A DNA stretch of 64,000 nucleotides, from contig NZ_JACWMW010000003.1 of NCBI RefSeq assembly GCF_014773275.1, positions 248,001 to 312,000 of the forward strand. Direction: 5' to 3'. Origin of the DNA: Mucilaginibacter rigui. GTDB taxonomy: Bacteria; Bacteroidota; Bacteroidia; Sphingobacteriales; Sphingobacteriaceae. Both the position numbers and the translations under genes were made by a program. Every line of letters starts with the position of its first letter. Within the stretch, counting starts at the first letter, position 1. The notes under the pieces were generated by a model. The model searched no databases and was not told the origin of the DNA. It was given only the letters and a program-made list of their open reading frames with translations. Positions 1 to 8,764 of the stretch are shown here, one piece after another.

Positions 1-1007
1 GGGTTAAGCATGGAGATGTAAAAAGTAATAATGTAAAATATAATATCCATACGGGCAATTATGTATTGCTGGATTTTGGCCTTGCGATAATGAGCGAGGA
101 AGAACGCCGGAGCAGCATCCGCCATGCCGGGGCAATAGAATTTATGGCCCCCGAGCAGCACGACGGCGCCATGCTGCTGCAAACAGATGTTTACAGCTAT
201 GGCATAATTTTGTATGAACTGCTAACCGGCAGTGTACCATTCCCGCTTACTGGTAACGGTGAAACCGGGCGTAATGCCATTATGCTGGCCCATATGGAAA
301 TGCCCGTACCCGATTTGCGCGAGGCCCGCAAGAAAAGCCTTCCTGATAGTTGGAGCACCCTGAAACAAACCCAGGAATTGCAAGTGCCCCAATGGCTGCT
401 TGATGTTATTGATAAATGCTTGCAAAAAAATCCCGATGCGCGTTTTAAAAGTGGTGTTGAACTGCATGAGGCCATTATAAATGGCAGCCTTGCTGCTGAT
501 GGTAAAATGAGTACTACGGCTATACAAGCCGAGAACGAGCGCCTGCAGCATGTGATAGCACGTTACCAGCAGGACGAGGAGGTGAAGGATAAACAATTGT
601 CGTCTATTAAGTTTTTGGCAGGAGAGGGGGGGCTAAGGTATAATGAAGAAAAAGGTATTTATGAGCGCGATAAATCGAAAGTATTATTGCCAAAAAGTGC
701 GTTTGGCCTGGTGTTAACCCTTGGCGGCCTATTTATGGTCTTATTTTTCTACTCGGCTTTTTTTAACAAAGATGCAGCCTCCGGGAACGTTATTCCCATA
801 TATGTTGATGCCCGCGATTACCTGAAACCACCCTTTATGGCCCGTGCCTACAACCAGGATAGTGTAGCAAGGGTATTATACAACCGTAAAATAGCAGCTG
901 AACGCAGGGCTGCCGCAAAGAGAGCTATAATGGCCACAGTAGATTCGGCAATTATAAAAGCCACACCTGTTAAGAAAAAACGTAAAAAATTTCTGGGCAT
1001 ATTTTAA
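1..1007 (+). CDS. Serine/threonine protein kinase, C-terminal part (5' end outside window)
   Basis: The frame is open from base 3, so the gene begins upstream of the window. The visible part starts in the catalytic loop (HGDVKSNN, about bases 9-32) and continues through DFG at about bases 72-80, an APE-type segment (MAPEQ) and the C-lobe of a Hanks-type kinase. HGD replaces the usual HRD, so this is a non-RD kinase; the catalytic Asp, Lys and Asn are kept. After the kinase domain come a charged, probably coiled-coil stretch, one transmembrane segment (around GLVLTLGGLFMVLFFYSAFF) and a basic tail ending in KKKRKKFLGIF. It should phosphorylate cytoplasmic Ser/Thr residues from a membrane anchor. 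The substrate is unknown. The next gene follows after 25 bp on the same strand. Confidence 0.88.
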   Translation, partial: VKHGDVKSNNVKYNIHTGNYVLLDFGLAIMSEEERRSSIRHAGAIEFMAPEQHDGAMLLQTDVYSYGIILYELLTGSVPFPLTGNGETGRNAIMLAHMEMPVPDLREARKKSLPDSWSTLKQTQELQVPQWLLDVIDKCLQKNPDARFKSGVELHEAIINGSLAADGKMSTTAIQAENERLQHVIARYQQDEEVKDKQLSSIKFLAGEGGLRYNEEKGIYERDKSKVLLPKSAFGLVLTLGGLFMVLFFYSAFFNKDAASGNVIPIYVDARDYLKPPFMARAYNQDSVARVLYNRKIAAERRAAAKRAIMATVDSAIIKATPVKKKRKKFLGIF

Positions 1008-1032
1008 TCCCATTGATACTACTGATGCACCG

Positions 1033-1794
1033 ATGACGAGAAAAGTATTATTTGCGTTATGTATAATTTGCACCTGCCTTGCTGCCGAAGCAAAGAAAAT
1101 TAAACTCTTTAAAGTTTTGGCCCTATATGAGAACGGCGGGCACCATGTAGAATACTCTAAACGGGCAAAAGTTTGGCTTAACCAATTGGCAGCGCAAAAG
1201 GGATTTACAATTGATTATATCCAGAATACGGATAAAATTGACGACGATTTTTTGAGTAACTACCAACTATTCATCCAGCTTGATTATGCGCCCTATGCAT
1301 GGAAAGATAAGGCTGCCCAGGCATTCGAAAAATATATCACCGAAGGCAGGGGTGGTTGGATAGGTTTCCATCATGCTACATTATTGGGGGAGTTTGACGG
1401 TTACCCGATGTGGAATTGGTATTCAAAATTTATGGGCGGCATCAGGTGGAAGGATTACATAGCAACCTTTGCAAAAGGCCGGGTAAATGTAGAAGATAAA
1501 AAGCACCCGGTGATGAAAGGCGTACCTGCATCATTCCTGGTAAGGCAGGAGGAGTGGTATACGTACGATAAAAGCCCACGGCCAAATGTGCATGTACTGG
1601 CCAGTGTAAATGAAAATAGCTACAACCCGCAGCAATTAAAAGTTAAAATGGGTGATCATCCTGTAGTGTGGACTAACCCGCATTATAAAGCGCGCAACGT
1701 GTATATTTTTATGGGGCACTCGCCAATTCTGTTTGATAACCCGGCTTATACCCGGCTATTTACTAATGCTATTTTTTGGACGGCGGGTAAATAA
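1033..1794 (+). CDS. Secreted ThuA-like domain protein
   Basis: 253 residues with an N-terminal signal peptide (MTRKVLFALCIICTCLAAEA). The rest matches the ThuA-like (trehalose-utilisation type) fold related to class I glutamine amidotransferases. Landmarks are GGHHVEYSK, the FIQLDYAPYAW strand, GRGGWIGFHHATL, KHPVMKGVP and a C-terminal NPHYKARNVYIFMGHSP. In Bacteroidota such proteins are usually periplasmic and sit near sugar-degradation genes, but the reaction is not established. The 3' end overlaps the convergent gene at 1769-2941 by 26 bp. Identification of the family is solid; the substrate is not known. Confidence 0.85.
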   Translation: MTRKVLFALCIICTCLAAEAKKIKLFKVLALYENGGHHVEYSKRAKVWLNQLAAQKGFTIDYIQNTDKIDDDFLSNYQLFIQLDYAPYAWKDKAAQAFEKYITEGRGGWIGFHHATLLGEFDGYPMWNWYSKFMGGIRWKDYIATFAKGRVNVEDKKHPVMKGVPASFLVRQEEWYTYDKSPRPNVHVLASVNENSYNPQQLKVKMGDHPVVWTNPHYKARNVYIFMGHSPILFDNPAYTRLFTNAIFWTAGK

Positions 1795-2941
1795 ATTGCT
1801 TTTCGGCAAGGGTGATATTAAGGCTTCTAAAGATATTTGCATTGGGCTGGCTATCAGTGTTATTATATTTGCCATCCATTAAGCTTTGGCCTGTTGTGCC
1901 TGGGTTGCTCCCGTAGCCTAAAGGCCATTTGGCTTTTGTTTCGGGGATACTTAACCCTGCAAGGTTCGCTGCTTCCAGGCTAAAATCGGTACAGTTGTTA
2001 TTGCTGAGGTGATACTCCAGGTCGCCATATTTTTTGGTGAGATTAAGGATCTTTTCAAAACTCTTTTGAGAGATAAATTTACCTACAACTTCGTCCCATT
2101 TGTGGCCGGCATCATTTTTAAACTGGGATGCCGATGATGGGTCCCAGGGGGTGGCAAATAAGATCTTTTCGCTTTTTGGGTAAAAGCCGAACGAACAGGA
2201 AACATAGGTAGAATCGGCATTGTATTTTATCAGTGTGATAAAAGTATGGCCGGTATTGCTAAATACAAAAACCTTGGGTTTGCCCGATACGGGCTGTTTT
2301 ACATGGAAGAGCAGGGCGTAGGCTATAGCGGTTTTTCCATCGTTAAATGTATTCGAAATACGTTTGTAGTTGGTGTATTTACTTTTGGTGGTTTTTGCTT
2401 TTTCGGCCTGCACGCTTAGCAATGAGTCGTCTTTGATGTTAATGGGCAGTTCGTCCATGTTTACCCTATCATCTGCATCCACCAGTTTATCTGCATTTTT
2501 TTTAGCTTTTTTGTTTTCGCGATCAATGGTTTTAAAAAAACATTTCATAGCCAGCGGGTACAGTTTTAGCCTTGCAAACAGGTTTGCGAAACGATAGAGG
2601 GCTTTGTTGTTTTTTTGGTTTTCGGCAATGGTGTTACCCAACTCAAGCTGTTTTAAATAGCTCATCAACTGCTTACGCTCCTGCGATTTGCTCAGGTTAA
2701 GAGAAATTGTTTTTTGTAACGAATTATCGTCATCATCGTCAAAAACACTAAAAGCTTTGGCTGGCGCACTTTCAGAAGTGTATTCTTTGTTGTCAGTAAA
2801 TGGTATGGTTTGTATAGTGTCGGCCTTATCGCGTTGATAAGGCATTGACGCCGAAAGTTGGGCATTAGCCACAAAGCTGCTGTTTATTAGCAGTGCTAAT
2901 AGTACCAGCTTAAAATAAACGGATCGATAAGAGCTTTTCAT
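1769..2941 (-). CDS. Secreted protein of unknown function with His/Cys papain-like signature
   Basis: 390 residues. A signal peptide is clear at the N-terminus (LVLLALLINSSFVANAQ), so the protein is exported. The middle is charged and lysine-rich, including an acidic DDDDD run near residue 70. The C-terminal third has GHTFITL and NNNCTDFSLEAANLAG, a His then Cys arrangement seen in NlpC/P60-like and DUF4105-type folds. That could make it a papain-like hydrolase, but this is inference from two short motifs. It overlaps the convergent ThuA gene by 26 bp. No operon partner is obvious. Confidence 0.7.
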   Translation of the reverse strand: MKSSYRSVYFKLVLLALLINSSFVANAQLSASMPYQRDKADTIQTIPFTDNKEYTSESAPAKAFSVFDDDDDNSLQKTISLNLSKSQERKQLMSYLKQLELGNTIAENQKNNKALYRFANLFARLKLYPLAMKCFFKTIDRENKKAKKNADKLVDADDRVNMDELPINIKDDSLLSVQAEKAKTTKSKYTNYKRISNTFNDGKTAIAYALLFHVKQPVSGKPKVFVFSNTGHTFITLIKYNADSTYVSCSFGFYPKSEKILFATPWDPSSASQFKNDAGHKWDEVVGKFISQKSFEKILNLTKKYGDLEYHLSNNNCTDFSLEAANLAGLSIPETKAKWPLGYGSNPGTTGQSLMDGKYNNTDSQPNANIFRSLNITLAEKQFIYPPSKK

Positions 2942-3173
2942 ATAATATTGTGAATTGATAGAGTAACGCGTTTAGGCGGGGGGCTTCCTATCAGCAACAA
3001 CAATATGTGCGTTTAATAACTTAACCGTAACATTCCGGTTGAGCCATTCGTGATAAATATAATAACTAATATACCCGCCTGCAAAACCTTCACATTAATT
3101 TTACAATACTTAACATTTTGCATTATTATATTTGTTTTCCAAGCTAAGTTTTATAGCTATTAATTAAAAAATA

Positions 3174-3614
3174 ATGAGCCAAGACCTGCAATGCCCAATA
3201 GAGCACGTAAAAGTGAACGAAAATAAAATAAGGATAATAGCTTTATTAGTGCTGTTTACGGGGATCGGGTTCCTGTTAACGGGGTACAACTGGCTTATTA
3301 TGCTACTGGTGTACGACTTTTTTGTACGCGCTTTTTTTATCCCGAAACTAAGCCTGTTTGGCGCATTGGCCAATGTATTTGTTAAGCTTTTTAAAGTTGC
3401 TTATAAACCAACCGACCGTGGGCCCAAGCGCTTTGCCGCTGGCATGGGTTTGGTGTTTGTAACCACAATGCTTATCGCAGCTATTTTGGGTTGGGTTGTG
3501 CTATTGGCACCGCTTGCTATAATGTTATGCATTTTTGCCTGTCTGGAATCATTCGCGGGGCTTTGTGTGGGTTGTTATTTTTATAATGGGTTGCAAAAAA
3601 TAAAAATATTATAG
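3174..3614 (+). CDS. DUF4395 family integral membrane protein
   Basis: 146 residues. It begins with a short cytoplasmic part containing CPI (LQCPIEHVKVNENKIR), then four hydrophobic segments arranged as two hairpins (about 21-54 and 90-130), separated by a basic loop KVAYKPTDRGPKRFAAGMG. This layout and the opening Cys-Pro fit DUF4395. Function of the family is unknown; members are often found near thioredoxin-like or rhodanese proteins, which are absent here. An A-rich stretch (AAAAAATA) precedes the ATG and no strong Shine-Dalgarno is visible. Confidence 0.75.
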   Translation: MSQDLQCPIEHVKVNENKIRIIALLVLFTGIGFLLTGYNWLIMLLVYDFFVRAFFIPKLSLFGALANVFVKLFKVAYKPTDRGPKRFAAGMGLVFVTTMLIAAILGWVVLLAPLAIMLCIFACLESFAGLCVGCYFYNGLQKIKIL

Positions 3615-3822
3615 CAATAAAAATGGTCTACTTGTTATGTGCAGGGCATTTTTAACTACAATTGCGATATTTTAATTTGTTGTGCCGCCATTCACTAAGG
3701 TGCTGGTATTTCAGAAATAGCAACACCTTTCCTTTGTAACAAACCCGTTGCTTTTGGGTTTAATGTGCTTGCTTTTGGGGGCAAAGGCCTGTTTTTGAGT
3801 CTTACTTTTATAAACCTATATA

Positions 3823-5973
3823 ATGAAGACCAAAAACTTTTTAGCACTGCTACTGCTGGTGGCTGCGGGCAATTTTGCCAAAGCGCAGCAAACCAAATCG
3901 TTAACAAAGTATGTAAACCCTTTTATTGGTACTGCACCCCTCAACGACCCCAAGGTATTGGGTTACCAGTTACCAAAAGGCTGGCGTTCATGGGCTGGCC
4001 TGGTTTACCCGGGCAGTTCTTTGCCAAATGCTATGGTGCAATTAAGCCCTATTACGGCGTATGGGTCGGGCGCAGGCTACCAGTACGAGGATAGTGTGAT
4101 ATATGGTTTTACGCATACCAATAAAGGGCATTGGAACCTTTGTAATATTCCATTGATGCCGGTATCGGGCTCACACGAAAAATTCAGTTCGCGCTTCTCG
4201 CACAAAAGGGAAAGCGCAGAGCCAGGGTTTTATAGTGTGTACCTGCAAGACTACAAAGTAAACGTAAGCCTTACTTCTACCTTGAGGTGCGGCTATCACC
4301 GGTATGCATTTGACGATAACACAGGCAGGCAAATTCTTTTCGACCTTGGAAAAGCCAATAACCGGGTATCGGCCTGGCATATAGAGCAGGTTGGGAATGC
4401 CTTGCAAGGTTACCAGGAAGCAGGCGAAGGCCGTATATTTTTTTACGCGACTGTTAATACTCCGATTGAAAGATTGGAAAATAAAGAGGACGGCAGTAAG
4501 GATGGACACGCTTTGGTTCACTTAGCCGATAAAGGTAACAGCCCTGTGGAGGTGAAAATAGCGCTGTCGTACGTAAGTACTACAAACGCCAAACAAAACC
4601 TGGAGCAGGAGATAGGCGCTAAATCATTCGATATTATCAGGAAAGAAGCTTCGCAAAAATGGGAAGCCACTTTATCTAAAATTAAGATCACAGGCGGAAC
4701 CGCTAAGCAAAAACAACTTTTTTATTCATCGCTGTACCGGTCGTTGTTATGGCCCGCCTTACGAAGCGATGTTAACGGCGAATATACCGATGTTAAAAAT
4801 CAGGTTGTTAAAACCGGGTTTAACTACTATACCGTTCCATCATTGTGGGACACCTACCGGAACAAAGATGTATTGCTGAGCCTGATATCGCCAAAAATAA
4901 CGCTTGATGTGATCAAATCCTTAAAAGATATGGGTGATAAAACAGGTTTTATTCCAACCTTTTTCCACGGCGACCATGCAGCATCGTCTATTACAGGCTC
5001 TTATCTGCGTGGCATTAAAGATTTTGACGTGCCGGGTACCTACAAGCTTTTGTTACGTAATGCCAATGTAGAAGGCGGAACGCGCCCATTCATTAAAGAA
5101 TATATAGAGAAAGGATACATCTCAGATAATGAGGTAGAAAAAGGGGAGGTGGAAACCAAAGGCAAAGCAGGGGTATCTAAAACATTGGAATATGCTTATG
5201 ATGATTACTCATTGGCGCAACTGGCAAAAGCCCTGGGTGATACAGCTAACTACCGCATCCTGATGGCACGATCTAAAAACTACAAGAACGTTTTTGATAA
5301 GTCGGTTAACTTTATGCGTGGCAGATCAGCAGAAACCGGGCAGTTTATCAAAAACTTCGACCCGGAACATCCTTATTATGAATACATGTTCAGGGAAGCG
5401 AATGCCTGGCAGGTATCGTTCTATGCCCCGCATGATATGAATGGCCTTGTGGCGTTGTATGGCGGCAAGAAAAAATTTGAAGCAAAGCTCGATTCGCTTT
5501 TTACTGTGCCCTGGAACCCCAATTACATTGCACGTAACGTAGAAACGATGATAGGTCAGTATTGCCAGGGTAATCAGCCCGACCATGAAGCTCCATTTGC
5601 TTACTACTTTGTAGATAAACCCTGGAAATCGCAGGAGAAAATAGACTATATTTTGAACCATCTTTACGGAATTGGCAAAGAAGGCCTGGAACTTTCAGGG
5701 ATGGATGACGCGGGCGAAATGTCGGCCTGGTATGTATTCAGCTCCCTGGGCTTATACACATTTTCGGCTACTGATCCGCAATATTTGGTAACCGTTCCAC
5801 TGTTCGATCAGGTGAACTGGAAAACCAGTACCGGTAAACTGTTAACTATAAAACATGTAGGTAAGGGCCGTAAGCTGAGCGCAATAAAGGTAAATGGTAA
5901 AACCATTGCTGGTTACTTTGTACCGCACAGTTTATTTACAAATGGCGGGGTGGTAGAAGTTATCACCCGCTAA
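3823..5973 (+). CDS. Secreted GH92 family alpha-mannosidase
   Basis: 716 residues with signal peptide MKTKNFLALLLLVAAGNFAKAQ. Family GH92 enzymes are Ca2+-dependent exo-alpha-mannosidases acting on N-glycan or yeast mannan. Recognisable segments are YVNPFIGTA, the YPGSSLPNAMVQLSP strand, YGFTHTNKGHW, the VPSLWDTYRNKDVLLSL motif, a YDDYSLAQLAKALG helix, GNQPDHEAPFAYYF and SGMDDAGEMSAWYVFSSLG, which hold the usual acidic catalytic and calcium-binding residues. Length is close to the family norm of about 750. The gene faces the two SusC/SusD operons, so a mannose-containing glycan is a possible shared substrate (inference). Its 3' end overlaps the convergent small gene by 11 bp. Confidence 0.95.
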   Translation: MKTKNFLALLLLVAAGNFAKAQQTKSLTKYVNPFIGTAPLNDPKVLGYQLPKGWRSWAGLVYPGSSLPNAMVQLSPITAYGSGAGYQYEDSVIYGFTHTNKGHWNLCNIPLMPVSGSHEKFSSRFSHKRESAEPGFYSVYLQDYKVNVSLTSTLRCGYHRYAFDDNTGRQILFDLGKANNRVSAWHIEQVGNALQGYQEAGEGRIFFYATVNTPIERLENKEDGSKDGHALVHLADKGNSPVEVKIALSYVSTTNAKQNLEQEIGAKSFDIIRKEASQKWEATLSKIKITGGTAKQKQLFYSSLYRSLLWPALRSDVNGEYTDVKNQVVKTGFNYYTVPSLWDTYRNKDVLLSLISPKITLDVIKSLKDMGDKTGFIPTFFHGDHAASSITGSYLRGIKDFDVPGTYKLLLRNANVEGGTRPFIKEYIEKGYISDNEVEKGEVETKGKAGVSKTLEYAYDDYSLAQLAKALGDTANYRILMARSKNYKNVFDKSVNFMRGRSAETGQFIKNFDPEHPYYEYMFREANAWQVSFYAPHDMNGLVALYGGKKKFEAKLDSLFTVPWNPNYIARNVETMIGQYCQGNQPDHEAPFAYYFVDKPWKSQEKIDYILNHLYGIGKEGLELSGMDDAGEMSAWYVFSSLGLYTFSATDPQYLVTVPLFDQVNWKTSTGKLLTIKHVGKGRKLSAIKVNGKTIAGYFVPHSLFTNGGVVEVITR

Positions 5974-6154
5974 CTACGGGCCTGTCATCTTCGCCGGGTA
6001 TTTTATCCGGTGGGAGTTCAACAGGTATGTCATCCGGGTTTTCCTGCGGTATACCTGTTTCTTTAGGGTCGTTCGGCTGTTTTATTTCCGGCTGTTCTTT
6101 TTTATCCGGCATCTCTTCAGGTTCGCCGGGGAATGTTTGATGTTGTTTGCCCAT
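5963..6154 (-). CDS. Small proline/glutamate-rich hypothetical protein
   Basis: 63 residues, highly charged and with many prolines (PEEMPDKKEQPEIKQPNDP), no Cys, no signal peptide and no membrane segment. It is expected to be disordered. The start MGKQHQTF and the lack of any competing gene make it plausible, as does a bidirectional terminator just upstream that isolates it from the next operon. It overlaps the GH92 stop by 11 bp. I do not recognise a function. Confidence 0.55.
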   Translation of the reverse strand: MGKQHQTFPGEPEEMPDKKEQPEIKQPNDPKETGIPQENPDDIPVELPPDKIPGEDDRPVVSG

Positions 6155-6203
6155 AGTTTAAACTACAAACCGCGTACTATTAGGTTTTGAAATTCTAAAG
6201 TAT

Positions 6204-6236
6204 AAAAGCCTTGCAGGGTAATTCTGCAAGGCTTTT
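6204..6236 (-). terminator. Bidirectional Rho-independent terminator
   Basis: A perfect 13-bp stem (AAAAGCCTTGCAG at 6204-6216 with its complement at 6224-6236) encloses a 7-nt loop. The A-run on one arm gives a U-run on either transcript. It lies 13 bp past the stop of the DUF4397 gene and so ends the first SusC operon. Confidence 0.85.
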
Positions 6237-6249
6237 ATTTGAGCTATAC

Positions 6250-7164
6250 TTATTTATTTGTATAATAAGTAATACCTGGCGCATTGTAATAAATTTCGGG
6301 CGCTTTGGTTTCAGGGTTTGTCACAGGCAGTGTTGGCCTGGCTGTAGCCTTAAGGATGATGCCAGTGCCTGGTACTGTATAATTTGCTGCCAGGCCACGG
6401 CCTATTACCGTATAATACCTGTTTGGGGCCAATGGTATATCAATAGTTATACTCCCAAAAGTGGTTGATGTACCCGCCAATGCCATCTGAAACTTATAGT
6501 TAGTGGTGCTTGCCGGGTTAACATCTATCGGTACAAAATCTGTTACTGTACCATAGCTTGTATTGGTAATTAGTGTTTTTGTTGCAATTGCAGCACCGGC
6601 TAAAGTAAAAGTGCCGTTCAGGTCTACAGCCGTGCCATTGGGTACCATGTTGGCAAAGCGTATAAATGCCTTGCTTGCAATTGGCGCCGGGAATTTATCC
6701 TCAACAACTTTAACTGTTAATCCGTTTGTACTGCCACCGGGTAAACCCATCAAAAATGCGGAGTACGCACCGCCGTCAGTAGTGGGTTGGGTAATTTCGC
6801 CTGCAACTGCCGTGGGCACTAAGGTTTGCGGATTGTTCAATACGGGTTTTGGTGTGGCTGTTACAAACTTAATATTTGTACTACCGGGCCGGCTAACGAG
6901 GTAATTACTTGATGGGAATACACCTAAATACGGAAAGCCGGTAGTTATTGAGGTTACGATCATGTTATCCGTTACCGAATAGGTGGTAATGGCTGATACT
7001 TTTGTGCCGTTCACGTAACCATCAACTGCTGGTACGCCGGGTGCCGCGTGTATCAGTTTTATTTGTGCACCCACAGCCATATCGCCCTGCTGCGTTATTT
7101 TAGTTTTTGTGCAACCCGCTATTATTAAAAGCAGGCTGCAAGCTATATATAATGTCTTTTTCAT
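6250..7164 (-). CDS. DUF4397 domain lipoprotein, third gene of the SusC/SusD operon
   Basis: The start at 7164 gives MKKTLYIACSLLLIIAGC, a clean lipobox with Cys at residue 18; a frame extension to 7194 would bury it and is not needed. The rest is a beta-rich secreted protein with two DUF4397 repeats, marked by AQIKLIHAAPGVPAVDGYVNG and a second copy starting SKAFIRFANMVPNGTAVDLN. DUF4397 proteins are cell-surface or periplasmic and probably adhesive or glycan-facing. It lies 11 bp after the SusD stop, so it is cotranscribed with the SusC/SusD pair and may act as its accessory surface lipoprotein. Confidence 0.85.
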   Translation of the reverse strand: MKKTLYIACSLLLIIAGCTKTKITQQGDMAVGAQIKLIHAAPGVPAVDGYVNGTKVSAITTYSVTDNMIVTSITTGFPYLGVFPSSNYLVSRPGSTNIKFVTATPKPVLNNPQTLVPTAVAGEITQPTTDGGAYSAFLMGLPGGSTNGLTVKVVEDKFPAPIASKAFIRFANMVPNGTAVDLNGTFTLAGAAIATKTLITNTSYGTVTDFVPIDVNPASTTNYKFQMALAGTSTTFGSITIDIPLAPNRYYTVIGRGLAANYTVPGTGIILKATARPTLPVTNPETKAPEIYYNAPGITYYTNK

Positions 7165-7175
7165 GTGTATAGATG

Positions 7176-8753
7176 TTACGGTAAAACAAACCATGGTTTT
7201 TTAGTGTGATAATCCGGTTCGAGGGCACCTATCAGTTTAAGGGCCGGTACATTCCAGATGTATTCAGAATTATACCTGGGTCTTAGCAAGTACACCTGCT
7301 TGCCTGCGTTATCGGCATAAATAGTGGTTGGCTTTACATATCCCTGGAAATATTGAGTGCTATAATCATACCTGCGCATATCAGACCATGCTTCGGGCGC
7401 CCCCCATACAAACAACGAAATGAATTTTTGCTGCAGTATATCGCTCAGTTGTAACTGTGCCGCAGTTTGGCGTACTGATGGCCCTGTCATATAAGCATCG
7501 ATAGCCGCCTGACTAATATACTTTTGTGTACCTGTTAATGAACTGGCAATAGGCGGGTTGCTCACAAAGTCAAGTGCACCGGCCACACCATTTTTGTAGG
7601 CAGTATAGGCACCATCCATATCACCTTTTTTAAACAGTGCCTCAGCAGCAAAAAATTGCACTTCAGAATAGGTCATGAGAACGCCCCTTGAGTTATCATT
7701 AAAAATATACTTGGCCGATGCTGTAGCAGAATTGGCCGTAGTAGCACCTGCCATAGCCGGGATGGATAGGTTAGCATCAGCAGTGTTTGGATCACCAAGC
7801 GGGGCTACTACACCCCTGAATGCCCTGTCTTTACTGCGGGCTAATAACAATGGCAAGCGTGGGTCTGCAAGGGTGTCCTGCGCAGCAGCGCCGGCAAATA
7901 TGCGGCCATCAAGCAATTTAACCATATAGTCCGACTGGCGGAAGCTTGGCAGATTTACACGGGTTGGCCCCCAAAAGTTAGCATCGCCTGATTGCGAACC
8001 CGTACATTGCACGCTGGCGTTATCGGCATTATTTACAAAAGAGCTGTCGGCATATTTTTTTACCATATCGGGCTTAAAGCTGGCTTTGTTAGTAAAGTGC
8101 AGCATGTTTTGGGCCAGTATAGCATATACAAACTTTTTCCATTTAGCGCGGTCGCCATAATACATATAATCGCCCTTAGCAAGGTCGGGGCCAACAGTCA
8201 GTCCATCGGTTTTTATGGCAAGGTTCAGGTAGTCTAGAGCTTTTTGACAATCTTTAACTACTTCGGCGTAAACCACTTCTGGTGCGTCATAATTAAAGGT
8301 AAGCTTAGTAGGGTCGTATGCTTCCTTCACTATCATATAGTCGTACTCGTCGGCGCCGTTTTGCCATCCCCAGGCACGTAGTGCCCAGCTCACTCCCAGG
8401 TAATCGTACTTGTTTTTCTTTTCGGCGTCTTGCTGCATCAGGGTAACATTCTGGCCAAGGCTAAAGTATATTGTGCGCCACATTTCGCCACCCGAGTCGC
8501 TTCCGGGTACATAACCTTCCTGGTCCCAAACGTTGTTGGCAGAGGGTGCGCCCCATATTTGGGCATACTGGCCAATGTAACGGCTATCGTACCAGTTACC
8601 ACGTGCCATACCAGCCAATATTGGTGGCAGCAGGGTGCTGGCATCTACGCTGGTAGGCGCATTGGGGTTATCGTTTATATCAACATATTTTTTACAACTG
8701 CTTGCCAGGCTGAGGCTAAATAAGGCAGTAATGGTATATATAATTTTTTTCAT
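7176..8753 (-). CDS. SusD/RagB family nutrient-binding lipoprotein
   Basis: 525 residues with signal and lipobox LSLASSC (Cys20), so it is lipid-anchored on the outer membrane. The helical TPR-type scaffold of the SusD-like family is recognisable from KYVDINDNPNAPTSV at the N-terminus, the long helix of DCQKALDYLNLAI, FNDNSRGVLMTYSEVQFFAAEAL in the middle and the RPRYNSEYIWNVPALKLIG end. It would capture an oligomer and hand it to the SusC channel encoded 11 bp upstream. The ligand cannot be read from the sequence. Confidence 0.93.
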   Translation of the reverse strand: MKKIIYTITALFSLSLASSCKKYVDINDNPNAPTSVDASTLLPPILAGMARGNWYDSRYIGQYAQIWGAPSANNVWDQEGYVPGSDSGGEMWRTIYFSLGQNVTLMQQDAEKKNKYDYLGVSWALRAWGWQNGADEYDYMIVKEAYDPTKLTFNYDAPEVVYAEVVKDCQKALDYLNLAIKTDGLTVGPDLAKGDYMYYGDRAKWKKFVYAILAQNMLHFTNKASFKPDMVKKYADSSFVNNADNASVQCTGSQSGDANFWGPTRVNLPSFRQSDYMVKLLDGRIFAGAAAQDTLADPRLPLLLARSKDRAFRGVVAPLGDPNTADANLSIPAMAGATTANSATASAKYIFNDNSRGVLMTYSEVQFFAAEALFKKGDMDGAYTAYKNGVAGALDFVSNPPIASSLTGTQKYISQAAIDAYMTGPSVRQTAAQLQLSDILQQKFISLFVWGAPEAWSDMRRYDYSTQYFQGYVKPTTIYADNAGKQVYLLRPRYNSEYIWNVPALKLIGALEPDYHTKKPWFVLP

Positions 8754-8764
8754 GTTTTGTTTGC